This document shows positions 41,878-50,362 of a stretch of DNA of 64,000 bases, piece by piece. The position numbers were made by a program, and so were the translations under genes. The stretch is taken from the NCBI GenBank assembly GCA_051880615.1, contig JBJEOH010000004.1, positions 1 to 64,000 of the forward strand. The letters run 5' to 3'. The notes under the pieces were generated by a model. It was given only the letters and a program-made list of their open reading frames with translations. It was not told the DNA's origin and made no database searches. The DNA is from UBA7067 sp051880615 (GTDB taxonomy: Bacteria > Bacillota > Clostridia > Oscillospirales > Acutalibacteraceae). Each line of letters begins with the position of its first letter. Position 1 is the first letter of the stretch.

Positions 41878-42828
41878 ATGAGAGAGATTATAATAAATAA
41901 AAACGACTCGGGACAGCGGCTTGACAAATTCTTATCAAAGCATTTTTCCACTATGCCGAAGTCGATGATGTATATGTATATAAGAAAAAAGTGCATAAAG
42001 GTCAACGGCAAAAAGCCCGATATTGCGCTTAAGCTTAACGAGGGCGATGTTATAACGCTGTATATCAAGGACGAATTCTTTGATTCTAAGCCAAAGAAAA
42101 AGCAGTATGATTTTATGAAAGCACCGAAACAACTCGATATAATTTACGAGGACGAGAACATAATAATTGTTGACAAAAAGCAGGGCGTGATAGTTCACCC
42201 TGATGAGAGCTATCACTTTGACAGCCTTGTTACAAGACTTAAGCACTATCTCTACAGCAAGGGTGAATATGACCCCGAGAGCGAGCAGAGCTTCTCCCCA
42301 GCATTTGCAAACAGGATTGACCGCAACACAGGCGGACTTGTTATCGGTGCAAAAAACGCCGAGGCATTGCGTGAGCTTAACCATAAAATCAAAAACCGTG
42401 AGATTGTAAAGCTGTATCTTTGTGCTGCTCACGGCATTTTTGACGCTAAAGAGGACACCTTAAGCGGCTATATGATTAAGAACGAAAAGCAAAACAAAGT
42501 CAAGGTGCTGAAAAAGCCTGTGGACGGCAGTAAAAGTATGATAACAAAGTACCGTGTTTTAGAGGAACGCTCCGACAATACCTCGCTTTTAGAGGTTGAG
42601 CTTATCACAGGCAGAACGCATCAGATAAGAGCGCATTTAGCAAGCGTCAACCATCCGCTTTGCGGCGATGTAAAGTACGGCAAAAAAGTAAACGAAAACA
42701 GCCCATATAAATATCAGGCACTTTATGCGTACAAGCTTAAGTTTGATTTCAAGGAAAGCGGCGGTGTGCTTGACTATTTAAACGGCAGAGAATTTGAGGC
42801 TAAGAATGTTCATTTTGTGATGAAGTAA
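41878..42828 (+). CDS. RluA-family pseudouridine synthase
   Basis: A 316-residue RNA pseudouridine synthase. An S4 domain lies at 1-70 (GQRLDKFLSKHF, IRKKCIKVNGKKPDI). The catalytic domain has ANRIDRNTGGLVIGAKN with the active Asp (about 143), and the late motif ITGRTHQIRAHLASVNHPLC. RluC/RluD-type 23S rRNA targets are likely, though the exact site cannot be told. ATG 41878 is used; an in-frame GTG two codons earlier is possible. The start lies 10 bp past the yebC terminator, so expression may depend on read-through or a promoter inside yebC. Confidence 0.92.
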   Translation: MREIIINKNDSGQRLDKFLSKHFSTMPKSMMYMYIRKKCIKVNGKKPDIALKLNEGDVITLYIKDEFFDSKPKKKQYDFMKAPKQLDIIYEDENIIIVDKKQGVIVHPDESYHFDSLVTRLKHYLYSKGEYDPESEQSFSPAFANRIDRNTGGLVIGAKNAEALRELNHKIKNREIVKLYLCAAHGIFDAKEDTLSGYMIKNEKQNKVKVLKKPVDGSKSMITKYRVLEERSDNTSLLEVELITGRTHQIRAHLASVNHPLCGDVKYGKKVNENSPYKYQALYAYKLKFDFKESGGVLDYLNGREFEAKNVHFVMK

Positions 42829-42846
42829 CATTACGGAGGTTTATTT

Positions 42847-43407
42847 ATGGTAATTCTTGCATCGGCATCTCCTCGCAGGCAGGAGCTTCTATCGCTTATC
42901 TGCGACAGCTTCACTGTTGAGCCTTCCGATATTGATGAAGCAGTAACCGAGGATATTCCGCTTGAAAAAACACCCGAGTATCTTGCACTTAAAAAGGCAG
43001 GACACATACACACCAAGCACTATGACGATATTGTCATAGGCTGTGACACAGGAGTGTTTATTGATAGTCTTATGCTCGGCAAGCCTGTGACAAAAGAAGA
43101 AGCCTGCGAAATCCTTGAAATGCTCTCAGGCAGAAAGCACAAGGTCATCACAGGCTGTGCGATATTTTATAAGGACAGGGTTTTATCCTTTTCGCAGGAA
43201 ACAGAGGTTGAGTTTTACAGGCTGACAAAGGACGAAATCAAAGCATATGTTGAAACCGGTGAGCCTATGGACAAGGCAGGCTCATATGGTATTCAGGGTA
43301 AGGGTGCTGTGCTTATTAAAGGGATAAACGGAGATTACTATAATGTAGTCGGCTTGCCTGTTGCACAGCTTAAGAGGAAGCTTGAGGAAATAAATGAAAA
43401 AGCTTAA
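42847..43407 (+). CDS. maf: Maf family nucleotide pyrophosphatase
   Basis: A 186-residue Maf protein with the signature ILASASPRRQELLSLI (residues 3-18), the acidic EP/DID motif, GCDTGVFIDS and the KAGSYGIQGKG segment. Maf enzymes hydrolyse dTTP, UTP or modified nucleotides, and in Bacillus the gene is tied to septum formation. ACGGAGGT is at 7 nt from ATG 42847, and the gene follows the pseudouridine synthase by 18 bp. Its stop abuts the stop of the convergent minus-strand gene with no spacer. Confidence 0.94.
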   Translation: MVILASASPRRQELLSLICDSFTVEPSDIDEAVTEDIPLEKTPEYLALKKAGHIHTKHYDDIVIGCDTGVFIDSLMLGKPVTKEEACEILEMLSGRKHKVITGCAIFYKDRVLSFSQETEVEFYRLTKDEIKAYVETGEPMDKAGSYGIQGKGAVLIKGINGDYYNVVGLPVAQLKRKLEEINEKA

Positions 43408-44040
43408 TTACTCTGATGTATTTTCTGCATTTTCAAAATCGCTCAACTGAATATCTACACCGTAAACCTCTTTCCACTTCTCAAATATATCCATTTCATC
43501 GTGCTCGTCATATGCAAATAAGTATTTATTATATATAATTTCACCTGAAATTGCATTAATACCGACTATAACAAAATCATCCTTAAAATCATAGTGCGCA
43601 AAGATTTTGCCGTCCTCCATCCAGACCAAACCCTTTTCCCACGCAAGCTCATCAATCATATCGGGTGTAATTTCGTCGGGCATTTGCTCAATATAATCCT
43701 CTTGCCTTATCAGGAAAATGACATACCATTTTGGCGTATCCGTCGGAGCTTCTCCGTTCACATATTCGGCGTGAACCGATGCGCTTTCAAAGTCGAAATC
43801 CTCGCTTACTCCGGGCAAATCGTGTGCTTTATCAAGCGCAATCTGAATTGCTTTCTTTTCCGGAATAACATTGTTGAGTATCTTGTTAGTCTGTTCAAGA
43901 TTTACAGAATCATTTAGAACACTTTTGACTTCATCAGATTCAGGAACGCTCCTTAAAACATAAGGAAATACGACGAAATTCAAAACAGCTGCTAAAGCCA
44001 AAACAAGAACGAACGCTACTGCGACAACAGTCTTTTTCAT
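43408..44040 (-). CDS. Membrane-anchored PepSY-like protein linked to a two-component system
   Basis: A 210-residue protein with an N-terminal membrane segment at 4-25 and an extracytoplasmic part. A PepSY-like region (KKAIQIALDKAHDLPG, then KWYVIFLI, and VIVGINAISGEIIYNKY at about 160-176) is visible. PepSY proteins often modulate envelope proteases or act beside sensor kinases. It is encoded 67 bp downstream of a histidine kinase on the same strand, so it may be a regulator or target of that system. ATG 44040 follows AAAGGTGG. It has no known family beyond the PepSY-like part. Confidence 0.65.
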   Translation of the reverse strand: MKKTVVAVAFVLVLALAAVLNFVVFPYVLRSVPESDEVKSVLNDSVNLEQTNKILNNVIPEKKAIQIALDKAHDLPGVSEDFDFESASVHAEYVNGEAPTDTPKWYVIFLIRQEDYIEQMPDEITPDMIDELAWEKGLVWMEDGKIFAHYDFKDDFVIVGINAISGEIIYNKYLFAYDEHDEMDIFEKWKEVYGVDIQLSDFENAENTSE

Positions 44041-44107
44041 TGATAAAACCACCTTTCATTTTGAATACATAATAAATCCGAATTGTTGTGAAGTGGCTAT
44101 AAAGTTA

Positions 44108-45508
44108 TTATAATGTTGTAAAAATTATTCTAACAACCGTTCCTGCGCCTTTTTCGGATTTGATTTCAAGTCTTGCATTATGCAGTGCGGCTATTCTGCT
44201 GACAATACTCATTCCAAGTCCTACTCCGCCAAATTCACGAGAACGGGATTTATCAATTCTGTAAAACGGAGCGGTTATCTTTTCTATTTCCTCCTGCTCC
44301 ATTCCGATACCCTTGTCCTCAACTTCTATAATCGCAGACTCGCTTTCATACGCTCTGACTGTAACACAATCTCCGCTTTTTGATGCTCTTGCGGCGTTTT
44401 CAACCAAATTTGTCAGCACAGACAACAACAGCACTTCATCACCGAAGATATATTCAAGCGTTGCTTCCGTAAGCAATTTTATATTGCGTGTATCAAGGCT
44501 CGGCTTCATCGTAACCTCCAACGCATTGAGCAGTCTATCAACCTCAATCTGCTTAAGCTCTGTTATTTCTTCCCTCAGAAGCGTTAATTTCATCAGCTCT
44601 TCGGAAAGATTTTTCAGCCTGAGCATAGAAGCGCTGAGATGCTCCAAGGCGATAATTTGGTTTTCCTTACTGCCGTTTGCATTTTTCAGATATTCAGAAT
44701 ATCCTATAACAGATGTCATCGGGGTTTTCATCTCGTGCGCCAAATCATCTATAAACTGTTGCTTGTCCTCAGCCGATTTTTTGAGGCTAAACATTGTTTC
44801 TTCAATCGAGTCAGCCATTCGGTTAAAGCTTTCAGCTAACTGTCCAAGCTCATCACTGCGCTTGATTTCAACACGCTTATCATATGAGCCGTCTGCAATT
44901 TCAGCCGCCATAGTGTTAAGCAACGCTATCGGTTTTGTTATATACTTTAAAATGAGAAAAATTAATATGCAAGTTACAGGAATAATAATTATATTTAGCA
45001 TAACAAAAAACTCACTGATATCAGAACAGAACTCATCAATCGCGCTTATATCGCGGCAGTAAACAAAGTTAAGCTCCGTATAGTCAGACACCTGAGATGA
45101 CACAACCAAAATTCGCTTATCATCAATTTTGGTTTCTGATATAATTTTGCTGTTTGAATCGGAAAATTCAACCCATTCTTTGTCAACATATATCAAATCG
45201 GAATATATGATTTCGCTGTTGAGCAACAAAGCCAACTCAACGCCCTGCTTCTGATAATAATTTGACAACGAGCTCATAATCTCAGGAAGCCGAGTCTTAT
45301 TCATTGATATTTCGGGGTCAAAATTCTCTGCTCTCAATAATGAGCTTGTAAATGAGGACAAAATAACACTTTGTTCACGAACAGCTATCTCTGTTTCCCT
45401 TTCACGGCTGTAGTCATACGCAAACGATGTCAGCATAAATGCGCCTATGTCGAAAACCGCAATAAAAATAATCAGCGTACCCAAAAAGATTTTCTGCCAA
45501 AGCTTCAT
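44108..45508 (-). CDS. Sensor histidine kinase
   Basis: A 466-residue kinase with a membrane helix at 7-28, an external sensor domain at about 29-165, a second helix at about 166-188, HAMP at 190-242 (ITKPIALLNTMAAEIADGSY), the H-box DLAHEMKTPMTSVIGYSEYL near 253-272, and the catalytic domain with N-box NLVENAARAS, G1 DKGIGM and G2 GGVGLGMSIV. It phosphorylates the response regulator encoded 2 bp upstream. The PhoR/ResE-like layout suggests an envelope or nutrient signal; the ligand is unknown. Confidence 0.93.
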   Translation of the reverse strand: MKLWQKIFLGTLIIFIAVFDIGAFMLTSFAYDYSRERETEIAVREQSVILSSFTSSLLRAENFDPEISMNKTRLPEIMSSLSNYYQKQGVELALLLNSEIIYSDLIYVDKEWVEFSDSNSKIISETKIDDKRILVVSSQVSDYTELNFVYCRDISAIDEFCSDISEFFVMLNIIIIPVTCILIFLILKYITKPIALLNTMAAEIADGSYDKRVEIKRSDELGQLAESFNRMADSIEETMFSLKKSAEDKQQFIDDLAHEMKTPMTSVIGYSEYLKNANGSKENQIIALEHLSASMLRLKNLSEELMKLTLLREEITELKQIEVDRLLNALEVTMKPSLDTRNIKLLTEATLEYIFGDEVLLLSVLTNLVENAARASKSGDCVTVRAYESESAIIEVEDKGIGMEQEEIEKITAPFYRIDKSRSREFGGVGLGMSIVSRIAALHNARLEIKSEKGAGTVVRIIFTTL

Positions 45509-45509
45509 A

Positions 45510-46169
45510 TCACACCTCCAGACGATAACCCAATTTATATACTGTTTTTATGTAATTCTCAAATTTCAGCTTTTTACGAAGCTTTGTAATATGCACATCA
45601 ACAGTTCGTGTATCGCCCACATAGTCATATCCCCATACCAAATCAAGAAGCTTTTGTCGAGACAGAGCAATATTCCTGTTTTTTATCAGCACCTCAAGCA
45701 GTTCAAATTCTCTGTTCGTAAGCTCGACTTCTGTGTTTTTTATCCATGCCTTTCGCTCTGAGGTATTAACAACAGTATCGCCGATAACAAATTCATACTG
45801 TATTGACAACTTTTTTGTGCGGCGTAAAACCGCTTCAACTCTTGCAATCAATTCAACAGCTTCAAAAGGCTTTGTTATGTAGTCATCAGCCCCAAGCTTC
45901 AAACCTGTTACCTTATCAATAACAGAGTCCTTTGCTGTAAGGAAAATCACCGGTATATCTCCCAACTCTTTATCACGCATCAATGAAAATCCATCCTTAA
46001 ACGGTATCATAACATCAAGCAATATAATGTCAGGCTTACATTTGTTTATAGAGTCAACTGCCTGATTGCCGTCAAAGGCTTGAAAACAAGTGTAACCCAC
46101 CAACGACAGATTCATCAGAATAAGATCGTTAATTGATTTTTCATCGTCAACAATCAATACTTTAGCCAT
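45510..46169 (-). CDS. OmpR-family response regulator
   Basis: A 219-residue regulator. The receiver domain (1-115) has DDEKS, the phospho-acceptor Asp in DIILLDVMIPFKDG (about 52), the Thr in FLTAKDS and the Lys in YITKPFEAVELIAR. The C-terminal winged helix (125-219) carries LTNREFELLEVLIKNRN and DVHITKLRKKL. It forms a two-component pair with the next gene. Direct hexamer repeats at 46216-46232, just upstream of its own start, suggest autoregulation. Confidence 0.94.
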   Translation of the reverse strand: MAKVLIVDDEKSINDLILMNLSLVGYTCFQAFDGNQAVDSINKCKPDIILLDVMIPFKDGFSLMRDKELGDIPVIFLTAKDSVIDKVTGLKLGADDYITKPFEAVELIARVEAVLRRTKKLSIQYEFVIGDTVVNTSERKAWIKNTEVELTNREFELLEVLIKNRNIALSRQKLLDLVWGYDYVGDTRTVDVHITKLRKKLKFENYIKTVYKLGYRLEV

Positions 46170-46200
46170 TGTTTTTCCTGCTTTCTTATACTTTATTAAA

Positions 46201-46232
46201 CTTATAACACATAGTTGTTACAGAGTTGTAAA
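46201..46232 (-). promoter_or_regulatory. Response-regulator-type promoter of the two-component operon
   Basis: On the minus strand TTTACA (46232-46227) and GTAACA (46221-46216) form a direct repeat with an 11-bp period. TATAAG (46206-46201) follows 9 bp later as a -10, and no standard -35 is present. This is the geometry of Gram-positive PhoP/VanR-type activated promoters. Autoregulation by the encoded regulator is inferred. Confidence 0.5.
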
Positions 46233-46391
46233 AAGCGAATTTTTTTCATATTCTCCCTTATAGCTTCTTCTATACAAATAATATAACAGTACACTGCTTT
46301 CAGTCAAATAAGCTTTACAGCGATACTTCGCTTAATCTCGCCTGTTCAACCGAAAATATACAATTTACGCGGAAGCACACCACAAAATATG

Positions 46392-46424
46392 TTGATTTTT
46401 TTCTTAATTATGTGATATAATTAA
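46392..46424 (+). promoter_or_regulatory. Promoter and palindromic operator of the Rrf2 gene
   Basis: TTGATT (46392-46397), 18-bp spacer, TATAAT (46416-46421) with TG at the extended position. A perfect inverted repeat TTAATTAT-N5-ATAATTAA (46404-46424) overlaps the -10. A dimeric Rrf2 regulator bound here would block its own transcription. Confidence 0.7.
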
Positions 46425-46440
46425 AAAAGAGGTGAATCCA

Positions 46441-46878
46441 ATGAAGATTTCAACAAAGGGCCGCTATGCTCTGCGAATGATGCTTGACCTTGCAATGCAC
46501 GGTGATGACGGTTATGTCGCTCTTAAGGATATCGCAAAAAGACAAGGGATTTCAAAAAAATATCTGGAGCAAATCGTTCCGCTTTTGAACAGCGCAGATT
46601 TTCTTCAGACAAACAGAGGATACCAAGGCGGATATATGCTTTCAAAATCGCCTGACCGCTATACCGTCGGCGACATTCTGCGCACAACCGAGGGCGGTAT
46701 TGCCCCTGTCGCCTGTCTTGAACAAGAACCGAATCGCTGTGAAAGAAGCTCAGAATGTATGACGCTTGATATGTGGAAGGGTCTTTACAAGGTTATGACC
46801 GATTATCTCGACAGCATCACATTGCAGGATTTGATTGACAAGCAAAACGAATCAGGCGTTGACAATTATTCAATTTAA
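46441..46878 (+). CDS. Rrf2-family transcriptional regulator
   Basis: A 145-residue winged-helix regulator starting MKISTKGRYALRMMLDLAMH, with the recognition helix in AKRQGISKKYLEQIVPLL and the wing YQGGYMLSKSPD. Three cysteines in the IscR-like position (ACLEQEPNRCERSSECMT, spacing C-x7-C-x5-C near residue 92) could hold an Fe-S cluster. IscR and NsrR-like proteins sense clusters or NO, while CymR controls cysteine; no isc/suf or cys genes are next door. ATG 46441 follows GAGGTG. Self-repression through the palindrome is likely. Confidence 0.9.
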   Translation: MKISTKGRYALRMMLDLAMHGDDGYVALKDIAKRQGISKKYLEQIVPLLNSADFLQTNRGYQGGYMLSKSPDRYTVGDILRTTEGGIAPVACLEQEPNRCERSSECMTLDMWKGLYKVMTDYLDSITLQDLIDKQNESGVDNYSI

Positions 46879-47060
46879 ATCATATTTTATCCGGAATATC
46901 AAGGGGGTATTTCGGATTTTTATTTTCTTTTCACGGAAAATCATATTATCGTCTGATTAATTCAAGTATTTTCCATAAATACGAAAATATCTCTTTTATT
47001 TACAAAAATTCTATGATATAATCTAACTATTATTTTACGAAAGCATCTTGGTGAATTTAT

Positions 47061-48155
47061 ATGAAAAAGGATAGGAAGGGTCATAACACAGGCAACAAAA
47101 GGTCTGCTGTTATTCTTATGGCAATTTTTCTGGTTGCCGCAGTCATTTCTATGATTATCCTGCTCTCTGCCTGTTGCAGTACACAAGGGGAAGGCGCAAT
47201 AATGGTTGTGTCAAGCGGTGTAAGCTCAGACGGCGAGCTTTCTGAACCGTCGGCAGTTAAGCTTGACTTAAGCTCAGATAAAAAGAAAATAAAACTTGTA
47301 TGGAGCGAATCAAAAAACGCAACCGGTTATGAGGTGTATATATCAAACGACGGCTCAAACTTTGATCACCTTGTGTCTACCAATCAGTTGGAATATGAAA
47401 CAGACGAGCTTACTGTAGGAAATACATATTATTTCAGAATTAAGCCGTACAACTCACGGACAGGCTGCAAAACTGTTTACGGCGAAGCTACGGACAAGTC
47501 AATCACCTGTATTGAAAGCCAGCAGATTGACGGATATGATGTAGGCGACACATATATTCATATTGACATCGACAAGCAGACAATGTGGTTTTATAAGAAC
47601 AACAAGCTTTTGGTAGAAACGCCTGTCGTTACCGGCACAGCCGGCGCCTGCGACACTCCGACAGGATATTTTGAAGTCAGAACAATGGCGTCTCCTGCCC
47701 ATCTTGTCGGCCCGACATGGGATGTAACAACCGAATACTGGGTTGGGATTAATCTCACAAATGACATAGGTCTGCACGATTCCCCTTGGCGCGACACCGG
47801 CTACGGCGGCGATATTTACACCTACAGCGGTTCAAACGGCTGCATCAACACACCGCTTGACGCAATGAAAAAAATATACGAAAACATCACAATCGGTACT
47901 CCTGTGATTATAAGCGGCTCTGTGCAGACCACTTATTCTACCGGTGATAACGGTTATGCACTTGAAACAACACCCGACACCATAATGGAAACCGATCCCG
48001 AACCGGACGACGATTACACTACCGGTGATAACAATCCCGATTATTCGTCTGACTACTCCTCTTCCGACGATGATTATGATTATGATTATGATTACGATTA
48101 CTCAACCGACTACAATAACAGTAGCGAAACCCCCGACAATTACAGTTACGAATAG
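47061..48155 (+). CDS. L,D-transpeptidase (YkuD) with fibronectin type III domain
   Basis: A 364-residue envelope protein. A basic N-terminus and membrane/signal segment lie at 14-36, with a lipobox-like LLSACC at about 34-39 that may make it a lipoprotein. A fibronectin type III domain is at about 60-155 (KKIKLVWSESKNATGYEVYI). The YkuD domain runs from about 165 to 295, with HDSPW and the catalytic SGSNGCINTP motif. The C-terminal 60 residues are low-complexity Asp/Tyr/Ser. It should form 3-3 crosslinks or attach proteins in peptidoglycan. It has its own terminator. Confidence 0.9.
   Translation: MKKDRKGHNTGNKRSAVILMAIFLVAAVISMIILLSACCSTQGEGAIMVVSSGVSSDGELSEPSAVKLDLSSDKKKIKLVWSESKNATGYEVYISNDGSNFDHLVSTNQLEYETDELTVGNTYYFRIKPYNSRTGCKTVYGEATDKSITCIESQQIDGYDVGDTYIHIDIDKQTMWFYKNNKLLVETPVVTGTAGACDTPTGYFEVRTMASPAHLVGPTWDVTTEYWVGINLTNDIGLHDSPWRDTGYGGDIYTYSGSNGCINTPLDAMKKIYENITIGTPVIISGSVQTTYSTGDNGYALETTPDTIMETDPEPDDDYTTGDNNPDYSSDYSSSDDDYDYDYDYDYSTDYNNSSETPDNYSYE
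48068..48106 (+). repeat. GATTAT tandem repeat inside the L,D-transpeptidase gene
   Basis: Four to five copies of GATTAT/GATTAC encode alternating Asp-Tyr in the C-terminal tail of the transpeptidase. Six-base units keep the frame, so slippage would change tail length without breaking the gene. Confidence 0.7.
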
Positions 48156-48161
48156 CTTTTT

Positions 48162-48206
48162 CAGCTGCGGCGAATTGCGGTCAATCCGTTTTGCCGCAGC
48201 TGTTTT
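48162..48206 (+). terminator. Terminator of the L,D-transpeptidase gene
   Basis: CAGCTGCGGC and GCCGCAGCTG form a perfect 10-bp stem with a 21-nt loop and a TTTTAT tail. Confidence 0.85.
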
Positions 48207-48209
48207 ATA

Positions 48210-48238
48210 TTGACAAATTACGACTTAAATGATAGAGT
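48210..48238 (+). promoter_or_regulatory. Promoter of the thiC operon
   Basis: TTGACA (48210-48215), 17-bp spacer, TAGAGT (48233-48238), 15-20 bp before the TPP riboswitch. Confidence 0.72.
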
Positions 48239-48252
48239 AAGAATAAACAGAA

Positions 48253-48328
48253 TACGGGGAGCTTTTTTGGCTGAGAGGAAGTTCGGCTTCGACCCATATA
48301 CCTGATTTGGATAATGCCAACGGAGGAA
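48253..48328 (+). ncRNA. TPP riboswitch (THI element)
   Basis: The conserved strings are in order: ACGGGGAGC, GGCTGAGAGGA, a short hairpin, GACCCATATACCTGAT, then TGGATAATGCCAACGGAGGA. Together they form the five-helix thiamine-pyrophosphate aptamer. It stands directly before a terminator hairpin and thiC. Binding of TPP should favour that terminator and switch off thiamine synthesis. Confidence 0.97.
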
Positions 48329-48342
48329 TTACAGATAATTTT

Positions 48343-48377
48343 AGGTATACATATAAGTATGTGTACCTTGTTTTTTT
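48343..48377 (+). terminator. Riboswitch-controlled terminator before thiC
   Basis: AGGTATACATA and TATGTGTACCT form an 11-bp stem (one G-T wobble) with loop TAAG, followed by TTGTTTTTTT. It ends directly at the thiC ribosome site (AGGAGG). No antiterminator was worked out by hand. Confidence 0.8.
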
Positions 48378-48390
48378 AGGAGGTCATTTT

Positions 48391-49698
48391 ATGGAATATA
48401 CCACCCAGATGGATGCCGCAAGAAAAGGCATTTTTACAAAAGAAATGGAGGCTGTTGCCGCCAAAGAGCATTTAGAGCGCGACGAGCTTTTAAAGCTCAT
48501 GTCTGAGGGTAAGGTTATTATCCCCTGCAACAAAAATCATAAGTGTATTGAGCCTAACGGTCTTGGCTCTATGCTCAAAACAAAAATCAATGTGAACCTC
48601 GGCACATCGCGCGACTGGACTGACCTTGATATGGAGCTTGAAAAGGTAAAGAGCGCGGTTGATATGGGTGCAGAGGCTATTATGGACTTAAGCTCATACG
48701 GCGATACACAGAAATTCAGAAGAAAGCTCACAGCGGAATGTCCTGCAATGATAGGCACAGTTCCTATTTATGACGCTGTTGTATACTATCACAAGGCGCT
48801 TAAGTCTATCACGGCAAGACAGTGGATTGACATTGTTCGTATGCACGCTGAGGACGGCGTTGACTTTATGACAATACACTGCGGCATTAACAAGGAAACC
48901 GCTAAGAAGTTCAAGAAGAATAAAAGACTTATGAATATAGTATCAAGAGGCGGCTCTATCATCTTTGCATGGATGGAGATGACAGGTGAAGAAAACCCGT
49001 TTTATCAGTACTATGACGAAATCCTCGACATCTGCCGTGAGTATGATGTTACAATAAGTCTTGGCGACGCCTGCCGTCCGGGCTGTCTTATGGACGCAAC
49101 AGACGCATCGCAGATTGAGGAGCTTATCACTCTCGGCGAGCTTACAAAGAGGGCTTGGGAAAAGGATGTTCAGGTTATGATTGAGGGTCCGGGACATATG
49201 CCGATAAATCAGATTGCGGCTAATATGGAAATTCAGAAAACGCTGTGCTACGGTGCGCCGTTTTATGTTCTCGGTCCAATAGTCACCGACATTGCGCCGG
49301 GTTATGACCATATTACATCAGCGATAGGCGGTGCTATTGCCGCTACAAACGGAGCCTCCTTCCTGTGCTATGTAACACCCGCAGAGCACTTAAGACTGCC
49401 CGATGTAAACGATGTAAAGGAAGGCATTATCGCAACAAGAATCGCCGCCCATTCGGCGGATATTGCAAAGGGCGTAAAAGGCGCGCTTGACTGGGATCTG
49501 GAAATGGACAAAGCGAGAAAGAAGCTTGACTGGGAGAAGATGTTTGACATATCAATCGACCCTGAAAAAGCAAGAAGATACAGAGCCGAGGCAAAGCCTG
49601 AAAAAGAGGACACCTGCAGTATGTGCGGCAACTTCTGTGCCGTTAAGAATATGAACCGCATACTTGACGGCGAAATCGTATCTATCTTTGATGAATAA
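48391..49698 (+). CDS. thiC: Phosphomethylpyrimidine synthase ThiC
   Basis: A 435-residue radical-SAM enzyme that turns 5-aminoimidazole ribotide into HMP-P, the pyrimidine of thiamine. It has the N-terminal VIIPCNKNHKCIEPNGLGSM segment, the central substrate region IEGPGHMPINQI, DIAPGYDHITSAIGGA, and the C-terminal cluster motif CSMCGNFCA (about 412-420). ATG 48391 follows AGGAGG at 7 nt. It is under the TPP riboswitch and heads thiC-HAD-thiD-GNAT. Confidence 0.97.
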   Translation: MEYTTQMDAARKGIFTKEMEAVAAKEHLERDELLKLMSEGKVIIPCNKNHKCIEPNGLGSMLKTKINVNLGTSRDWTDLDMELEKVKSAVDMGAEAIMDLSSYGDTQKFRRKLTAECPAMIGTVPIYDAVVYYHKALKSITARQWIDIVRMHAEDGVDFMTIHCGINKETAKKFKKNKRLMNIVSRGGSIIFAWMEMTGEENPFYQYYDEILDICREYDVTISLGDACRPGCLMDATDASQIEELITLGELTKRAWEKDVQVMIEGPGHMPINQIAANMEIQKTLCYGAPFYVLGPIVTDIAPGYDHITSAIGGAIAATNGASFLCYVTPAEHLRLPDVNDVKEGIIATRIAAHSADIAKGVKGALDWDLEMDKARKKLDWEKMFDISIDPEKARRYRAEAKPEKEDTCSMCGNFCAVKNMNRILDGEIVSIFDE

Positions 49699-49711
49699 TA
49701 CGGAGAATAAT

Positions 49712-50362
49712 ATGAGTGTTGAGGGAATAATATTTGATTTTGACGGTACGCTTTTTGATTCAATGTATGTCTGGCAGTACGCCGCAAGCAATTATCTTCA
49801 GAGCTTGTCTAAGGTACCGGACAAAGCGTTGGATAATGATGTAGCCGCAATGAATATCAAGCAGGCGGCTGAGTATTTAAAGACAAGCTACGGAATAGAG
49901 CGCACCGTTCCTGAGATAATAAATGATATTAATGAGCTCGCCGCAGTTGAATACAAAGACAAAGTTATGCCAAAAAGCGGAGTTATTAACGCTCTGGAAG
50001 AAATGGATAAGCAAGGAATAAAAATGTGTGTTGCAACAACCAATGTTACATTTCTCGTAAAAGCAGCAGCACAGCGTTGTGGTATTGACAAGTATTTTTC
50101 GGCTTATTTTTCAGGTACAGAGCTTGATATAAACAAAGACACACCAAGGATTTACGAGATTGCTCTTGAACATCTTGGAACCGACAAGAGCCGAACTTGG
50201 GTTTTTGAGGACTCTCTCTTCGCGGTTAAATCGGCGAAATCAGGCGGTTTCAATGTCGCCGCGGTATATGATGATTATTCGGAAATATACAAAAGCGAGC
50301 TTGAAGCAACAGCCGATGTGTACCTTAATTCGATAAAGGAATGGAAGAAAATTTATGATTAA
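49712..50362 (+). CDS. HAD-superfamily phosphatase in the thiamine operon
   Basis: A 216-residue class IA HAD hydrolase with motif I FDFDGTLFDSMYVWQ (residues 7-21), the Thr of motif II in VATTN, a Lys in the middle and the motif IV region WVFEDSLFAVKSAKSGG (about 172-188). The cap is alpha-helical, as in beta-phosphoglucomutase and Gph proteins. Its position between thiC and thiD, with overlap into thiD, suggests a role in removing phosphate from thiamine monophosphate or a toxic intermediate; this is inference. ATG 49712 follows GGAGAATA. Confidence 0.85.
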   Translation: MSVEGIIFDFDGTLFDSMYVWQYAASNYLQSLSKVPDKALDNDVAAMNIKQAAEYLKTSYGIERTVPEIINDINELAAVEYKDKVMPKSGVINALEEMDKQGIKMCVATTNVTFLVKAAAQRCGIDKYFSAYFSGTELDINKDTPRIYEIALEHLGTDKSRTWVFEDSLFAVKSAKSGGFNVAAVYDDYSEIYKSELEATADVYLNSIKEWKKIYD

